The notes under the pieces: model-generated
Told to the model about the DNA's origin: nothing
The model's database searches: none
What the model saw: only the letters and a program-made list of their open reading frames with translations
NCBI GenBank assembly: GCA_028551475.1
Contig: CM052358.1
Coordinates: 27,616,853-27,680,852 of the forward strand
DNA: 64,000 nt
Source: Casuarina equisetifolia
Taxonomy: Eukaryota; Streptophyta; Magnoliopsida; Fagales; Casuarinaceae
Direction: 5' to 3'
Shown: positions 58,245 through 64,000 of the stretch, piece after piece
How the letters are laid out: each line of letters opens with the position of its first letter
Position numbering within the stretch: position 1 is the first letter of the stretch
Translations under genes and position numbers: made by a program

Positions 58245-61200
58245 TTACATGCCGTATCCTGATTCAACAAGGGAAAATCATATTGTTAGCATGAAGTTTG
58301 AAGCTATATTGTTAGAAACGTGAGCTGAATTAAGTTTGTAAAACCCATTATCATATAAACAAATATCTCACTAAGTAAGCAGTGCATGATACTTTCAAAC
58401 ACTTGCCAATGATTCTTTTGTCTACATCTTAATACCCTCCTTTATCCTATTGGTCAAATTATTAAACCATTCTAGTACTTCATTGTGTAAGCAATGCATG
58501 AACTTAAATCGGCAAGAGCTTATGAAAGTGATTAAACAAAAAAAAAATCTTAACTCTAATGTCATGTTAAAGAATTCATAATTTAACTCAAAAATTGACT
58601 CAAGAATTAATAAAATCCATTCACATGTAAATAAAAATCGTAGTACATTCTTAACAATGTAAAATTTATTAATCATGTAGATCGATAGACAGCTTCAGGT
58701 GACTACTAACCTGAGTTGTCCATGGGGTTGCCAACGGGCACTTGTTCAGGCTCCTTGATTTCAACAACTACACAATCCGACATCAAGAATGTCTTTGCCA
58801 CTGAGGCTGCATGCTCAAGGCAACACCTAACCACCTAGAACAATATATGCAATCCAACTCATTAGAAACAAACATGCTAGTTAAACCATTAGAGAATTAG
58901 AAGGAAGTTTTGAATGACAACAAATGGGTATGGTTACTCACCTTGGTTGGGTCAATTATTCCAGCAGCCATTAGATCTTCATAGTTTCCAGTTGCTGCAT
59001 TGTATCCATATTTGGGGTTGTCACTGGAAAGCACCTGAAGAGAAGAAAAAAAACAGAACTTCAAAAGTCAGCACAGTACAGTGAAAAACCAACTCACTCA
59101 CCAGAATGACAAGAATGATGACATACCTTCTCGCTAACCACACTTCCATTAACACCAGCATTCTTTGCGATCAATTTCAGAGGGTAACTCAAAGCTCTTT
59201 TCACAATATCTGCACCAACCTGCAATTAAAACAAGTACCTTGAGCCCGAAACATCCTCTTTAAGAGCTCAAAAGAAAATGCTGCATTGTCTAATTGACGA
59301 CTTCCTCGCTTTAGGAGAGTCACAAGAGTTGAAACTTCAATAAATGGCCTACCTTTTCTTCGTCATTGTCAAGGCTGTCCATGATGGCATCCACCTTTGA
59401 TGCAAGTCTTAGCAAGGTGCATCCCCCACCAACAACGATACCTTCTTCGACGGCAGCCTGAAATCATTCATATTGTAAACTTTGATGGTGCCTTGGACTT
59501 AGCAAATAATCTAACAAAGACTTCCACTGAAGAGCAATATGAATTACCTTTGTTGCATTGAGAGCATCTTCGACTCTCAGTTTCTTTTCTTTGAGCTCTG
59601 TCTCAGTTTGTGCACCAACCTTGTGTTCAAAAGGAAATCAATTAGGCGTAACTTACTACCTTTAATTACAAATATCTTTGCAGCCCAAAATTGATAACTC
59701 ACCTGAATAACAGCTACACCACCTGACAATTTTGCAATCCTTTCATTTAGTTTTTCCCTCTCATAGTCTTGCTCAGCAACCTACATGTGAAATCGTTCCA
59801 ATTAGCCTAAAATGAACTACACACTGCCTAACTGAGTATGCAAATGTGGCCAGAGAAAGTAAGGGATCATAAGAAATGTATACCTCAATAAGATTTCTGA
59901 TTTGCGCAACTCTCTTGTTTACTGCTTCCTGAGTGCTTCCATCACCAACAATGGTAGTAGTATCCTTGGTAAGCACCACCTTGGAAGCCTGGCCGAGCAC
60001 CTCCTTGCCAACTTTGTCCAACGTAAGCCCCACTTCATCTCTGATTACAGTTCCTGCAGGCCAAAAGACAATCTCTCAACAACATGCAGCAACTCTTGTG
60101 CAAATACATGCACGACTAGATCTCAGTGCTAGGGAACCAGCTAAAAAGAGACCAGAGAAAGGTTAAGCCAACAGAGAACACTAACCCCCAGTGAGGATGG
60201 CAATGTCATCAAGGTACTGGCTCTTGCGCTCGCCAAAGCCCGGGGCTTTGAGTGCAGCAATCTTCAGGGATCCTCTTAGCTTGTTCACAACCAGGGTGGC
60301 TAAAGCTTCTTGTTCAATGTCTTCTGCGATTATCAAGATTGGGAATCCACTTCTAATAGCATCCTCCAAAATGTTGATCAAATCCCTTGCACTTGTAATT
60401 TTTTTATCAACAAGAAGCAACTGCATTTACAGAGAAGAAAAAATAACTCATCCGTTGGCGAAGCTAAGACATAACCTGCTAACGTTGATCAATGCAGGAA
60501 AAAGTATACAATAGGGGAACTCTGACAGAATGCAAACCTTGCAATTTTCATATTCTACTGCCATTTTCTCACTATCTGTGACAAAGTAAGGTGAGATGTA
60601 GCCACGGTCAAATTGCATTCCTTCCACAACATAGAGGCTATTCTCAGCACTTTTCCCTTCCTCCAAAGTAACGACACCCTTACGACCCACCTTGCTCAAG
60701 GCTTCTGCTATCATATTTCCAACTTCATAGTTGTTCCCCGCACTAACTGCTGCCACATCGGCCAGTTCACTGTCTTCGACCTGCAACCAGTGCCACAATT
60801 ATTAGTTAGTAAAAACTTGTTGGACCAAGACAGAAGAAAATTATGGCAGAGAATAGCAACACAAACACTTAAAACCAGAGTGCAAAATTAATCTCTCAGT
60901 TGGGATTCTAGATTTCCAGGTTATGGGGGGTAGTACAGGATTGGTAGTTAGTGTGTACGCATTACCTCCTTTGAAATTGATTTGAGTTCGGTTACAAGAG
61001 CTTTCGTGGTCTTCTCAATACCTCGAGTAATTAAAACAGGGTTTGCACCAGCCGCCACCACCTGAAATTAAATCATTCAAGAGGTCAATACCAAGTCAGA
61101 AAAAAAAAAAAGAAAAAAAGAAAGAAAAGAAAACCATGCACTTCTGTTAATGTTTCCCATGAAAGAATTGTACTAAACAGGTTAAAGATTTCCAAGCAAA

Positions 61201-61921
61201 TGCACTGGCAATAATAAAAGCACAAACCTTGACACCCTCAGCGATAAGACCTTGTGCAAGAACAACAGATGTTGTAGTTCCATCACCAGCCAAGTCATTG
61301 GTCTTGGCAGCAGCTTGTCTCACTAACTTTGCACCGATATTCTCAACTGGATCCTCCAATTCAACCTTTGGAACAAAAAATCAAAAAAATATAAGAAAAA
61401 AATGCAAAAGTCTGTAAAACATATTAACCATGAACACTAGACTTATGAGATACCTCTTTTGCCACAGTAACACCATCGTTAACAATTTTTGGGGAGCCAT
61501 ACTTGCTTTCCAGAACAACATTCCTGCCCTTAGGACCAAGTGTAACCCCAACCAGATCCGCAAGCTTGTTTACACCAGTCTGAATCAAAACGTTAAATAA
61601 ATTACAGAGCCTAGAAATAAGGGGGACAAAAAAAAAAAAAAAAAAAAAGAAAAAGGATAAGGCCTCAGCCTGATGTCAAGACGAACACTGTCTCAGCTAA
61701 AGACTCACTTGCAGTTTCTTAATGGCAGAGCCGTCCTTGTTGAAGTGCAATTCCTTGGCCATTGCACAAATCTTGGGAGAAGGATTTCTTCTTGACGACA
61801 CATGCCTCCTAGCAAAAGATCTTGAAGAAATGGAAGCAGAAGATGACAACTTGTCGGCAGAGGCAAATTTAGGAGCAGCCAAAGAGCCAACTGAAGACAT
61901 GGCAGTGAAAGTCGATGCCAT
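58245..61921 (-). CDS. CPN60B: Chaperonin 60 subunit beta, chloroplastic
   Basis: Fourteen coding exons: 61921-61709, 61579-61454, 61365-61228, 61061-60966, 60780-60538, 60420-60186, 60053-59884, 59780-59703, 59619-59548, 59457-59353, 59219-59127, 59034-58942, 58834-58711 and 58258-58245, giving 599 residues (Arabidopsis Cpn60-beta about 600). Residues 1-53 are a Ser/Ala/Arg-rich plastid transit peptide; the mature part begins near [17 protein letters not shown]. GroEL-family features are [20 protein letters not shown] (140-145, ATP pocket) and the cpn60 signature [12 protein letters not shown] (458-469). The C-terminus ends NPMDNSGYGM. The protein forms the stromal Cpn60 alpha-beta tetradecamer, which with Cpn20/Cpn10 folds imported and plastid-made proteins, including the Rubisco large subunit. 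The last coding exon is only 14 nt and encodes part of one Gly codon plus Tyr-Gly-Met-stop. A 5' UTR intron separates the ATG exon from an upstream leader exon. Confidence 0.96.
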
Positions 61922-61936
61922 CGGCTGCTTCAAAAA

Positions 61937-62667
61937 CTGAAAACATTGACCAATACTTTTCATCAATAATCTCAAAAATACAAAGCAAAGAGACTTGAAC
62001 ACTACAGCAACAGGACCACTGCGACATATCAAATGAGAATTCGGACATTTTGGGAGATTAGCGGTAGGAGGCTAGCCAGCACTTAACATGGTTCATTTTG
62101 TCTACCGCTTAGTTACTATAGAAACAGTCCGAATCAGAGTAAAGACAATCAGCCGTCACTGGTTCGAGTATGAACATAAATTTAAGATTTTCCCAACAGA
62201 ACAAAAATACACTCCAGGTCTCCAACAACTTTCCCAGAAGAAAATTGAGAAATAATCATCTCTAGTCTCCTACAATGTCAAACAACAAAAACCAGCAAAA
62301 TTTCCTATACAAGTGCTATATATGGCACGGTAGATTATCCAAATTCACCATTAGAAGATTCATCATACAAATGCCAGAAAAATTTCAATCTTTTCTAAGA
62401 AAATGAATTCAAAGAACACAAATAGCAGGAGTAAGCATAAGAAACAGAGTAACCCAGTCCTCCTTCCTCCTGAAAACTCTTAACCCCCATCTTGTCACCC
62501 ATTGAACAACAAAGAGATGACATTTTGAACCATAATGTTATCCACAACGAGCCAAACAAAGGCCAAAGCACCCACCAAAGCAGCAACGCAACACCTTCAG
62601 AGCTCAACAAAAAAGCAGAACAAGAACGGTAGGTTAAAAGGGTCCGAAGGGAACCTGAAATGCTTAC
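61937..62667 (-). other. 5' UTR intron of the CPN60B gene
   Basis: In gene sense, a donor CCG|GTAAGC (leader exon ending at 62668) and an acceptor TTTTCAG (exon resuming at 61936, 15 nt before the ATG) delimit an intron of about 730 bp. Leader introns often enhance expression in plants. The spliced form is inferred from consensus only. Confidence 0.65.
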
Positions 62668-62688
62668 CGGAAACGGCGACGGCGAGCC

Positions 62689-62697
62689 TTAGGGTTT
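62689..62697 (-). promoter_or_regulatory. Telo-box (AAACCCTAA) in the CPN60B leader
   Basis: The minus strand reads AAACCCTAA about 20 nt upstream of the leader-exon donor. Telo-boxes near the transcription start are typical of plant housekeeping and translation-related genes and usually act together with site II elements. Confidence 0.55.
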
Positions 62698-62854
62698 AGC
62701 GGAGGTTTTGGATAAGGAAAGCCGAGACTGCGTAGCAGTTGCAGTAGGTATGTTATTAGGTCTATCACCCCACCATCTGAGAGTGAACCAAAGCGTGATA
62801 TAAAAGGGCAAAACGGTCCCGTAGACAAAAGGATCCTGAAGGTTCGAGCGAATC

Positions 62855-63102
62855 TGGGCCGTCGGTTTCATCAGCGCCGTTGTGTTTTGTCGTATAGCGG
62901 AACACTCTAGAACCTTTGTGAATTCGGGCCTTCGCAAGTTGTCCCCACACGTGTGAAGGAAATAGTCCAACTTTGTTAATAACGAAGATGAATGATGGGA
63001 ACCAATCCCTGACTGACAGATGTTAGTTGGGCTGGTTGGGTCACCTCTGATTGGATCACAAGTGCTTGGGCCTATTATGGTTTGCTGGTTATTAGATGGG
63101 CC
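62855..63102. promoter_or_regulatory. Four site II (TGGGCC/T) elements upstream of CPN60B
   Basis: TGGGCC at 62855-62860, 63067-63072 and 63097-63102, and TGGGCT at 63028-63033. Site II elements bind TCP-family factors and, paired with a telo-box, mark promoters of growth-linked and organelle-biogenesis genes. The position, 0.2-0.4 kb upstream of the leader exon, fits a CPN60B promoter. Confidence 0.55.
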
Positions 63103-63510
63103 TCCAATACTCGTTTGTGTCGGTGTATGTGTCTGTCCGTAGTCAATTTGCGGACCTTTTACGGTCAAGGTCTAACGTGAAAGACGTGTTTAAGGAGTTT
63201 TTTTTGTTTGGTTTAAGTAAATTGGGTTTACTGGATTGCTCGCATGTTAATTTTAACAATTCGAACTTGATCAACTTCAAAATACTTTGAATCTTTCGTG
63301 GTACTTTTATTACAATGATCAAGTTTTATTGTCAGTTGAAACCTTCAATTTGATAGTGAAAGTTTAGGATTAATAACTTAAAAATGGCCAAACTTTTGGT
63401 TCTTGAAGAGTTACAAGATTCATAATTTGTCTAAACGACAATTTTAGGTTAAATTATTATGCTTTTTTTCTTTACTATGAGAAAAAAACTTTTATATGTT
63501 CGTAAATCAA

Positions 63511-63564
63511 TAGCATAATGGTTAGCTACTAGTTGCCTTAGACCTAGATTATGGATTTGAACCC
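63511..63564 (+). mobile_element. Possible tRNA-derived SINE fragment (A and B boxes)
   Basis: TAGCATAATGG (63511-63521) matches the polymerase III A-box consensus TRGCNNARYGG exactly. GATTTGAACCC (63554-63564) matches the B-box consensus GGTTCGANNCC at 7 of its 9 fixed positions; one mismatch is T for the CpG cytosine, as expected after methylation decay. The spacing of 32 nt fits a tRNA head. It does not fold as an intact tRNA, and no target-site duplication was identified. Confidence 0.35.
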
Positions 63565-63596
63565 CCCTCCCCCCCTCCCCCCCCCCCCAAAAAAAA
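63562..63596. repeat. C-rich tract followed by A8
   Basis: Twenty-seven bases of C interrupted by only two T (63562-63588), then eight A. The minus strand has G-quadruplex potential. Confidence 0.85.
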
Positions 63597-64000
63597 GAAA
63601 TCTTGTGTAAGTTAGGTCATGAATTGCAATTGGAGAATACGGTAGGAATGGGTAGGGGTAATGGCGGGTAGTGAGCTCTATTGGGTCCCCAGGGTCACTT
63701 GGGAGCACCTTTTTTCAAATCGATACTTAAATATTAGAGATAAACATTTCATATAGTTGAGTTTTTGCCATATGATGTTTTAGATCTCAAATTTGTGAAT
63801 TAAAGGTGTTGTTAGAATCAGTTGCACACATCTCTCATCTTCATTATCACACCTATTTAGTATACAAAATTTATTGTTATTTGGAAGGTAAAACACGGTG
63901 GGTGGAAAGCTAATAGAAATGGCTTTTTCACCAAAGGAATTTGTCTACAACATCTCCTAAATTGTTTCAATATGTGAGTATTCAACAAAGTTGATCCAGA

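Larger units (their letters stand above)
63170..64000. other. AT-rich right-edge intergenic DNA
   Basis: No coding region is supported. The stretch contains the tRNA-like fragment and the C tract listed separately. Confidence 0.45.

Noticed and set aside
62689-63168. 159-codon minus-strand frame upstream of CPN60B
   Set aside because: It covers the promoter with the site II elements and runs into the leader and telo-box. The translation has no recognisable domain. A uORF or short upstream gene is less likely than chance.

Overview
The window is nuclear DNA from a flowering plant, almost certainly a core eudicot and quite possibly a woody one such as grapevine; the species is inference and was not tested. 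The evidence is spliced genes with GT-AG introns, chloroplast transit peptides, plant-only families (neprosin/DUF239, MET1/ZKT, plastid Cpn60-beta) and AT-rich gene-poor spacers with (CT)n and (AT)n microsatellites.

Layout. At 0.6-3.2 kb a neprosin-type secreted protease homologue lies on the minus strand in seven coding exons. The 3.7-18.8 kb stretch has no gene I can support; it holds old diverged duplications, a 23-G run and a decayed coding-like patch. At 18.9-19.2 kb a single-exon minus-strand gene encodes a 100-residue protein of unknown role, and its 5' flank has been tandemly triplicated out to about 20.9 kb. At 23.3 kb a 68-residue secreted, six-cysteine thionin-like peptide is encoded on the plus strand. 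From 25.9 to 34.5 kb is the organellar lysyl-tRNA synthetase (14 exons, plus). At 39.2-41.3 kb is a two-exon gene for a 135-residue protein ending in a prenylation motif. A decayed LRR receptor-like protein pseudogene lies at 42.0-44.0 kb (minus).

The right third is gene-dense: MET1/ZKT, a thylakoid photosystem II assembly factor (46.2-48.9 kb, plus, seven exons); a Pumilio RNA-binding protein (49.9-55.6 kb, minus, five coding exons), convergent with MET1; and the plastid chaperonin 60 beta subunit (58.2-61.9 kb, minus, 14 coding exons plus a 5' UTR intron).

Plant genes are not organised in operons, so neighbours need not cooperate. Three of them do act in organelles: LysRS in plastid and mitochondrial translation, Cpn60-beta in plastid protein folding, and MET1 in PSII biogenesis.

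No clearly novel multi-gene system was found. The most notable items are small lineage-type proteins (the CaaX-terminated protein, the Asp/His-tailed protein and the six-cysteine peptide), the variant RNA-contact motifs of the Pumilio protein, and several families of tandem and dispersed non-coding repeats. Exon borders were placed by eye from splice consensus, reading-frame continuity and family knowledge; no alignment or transcript data were available.
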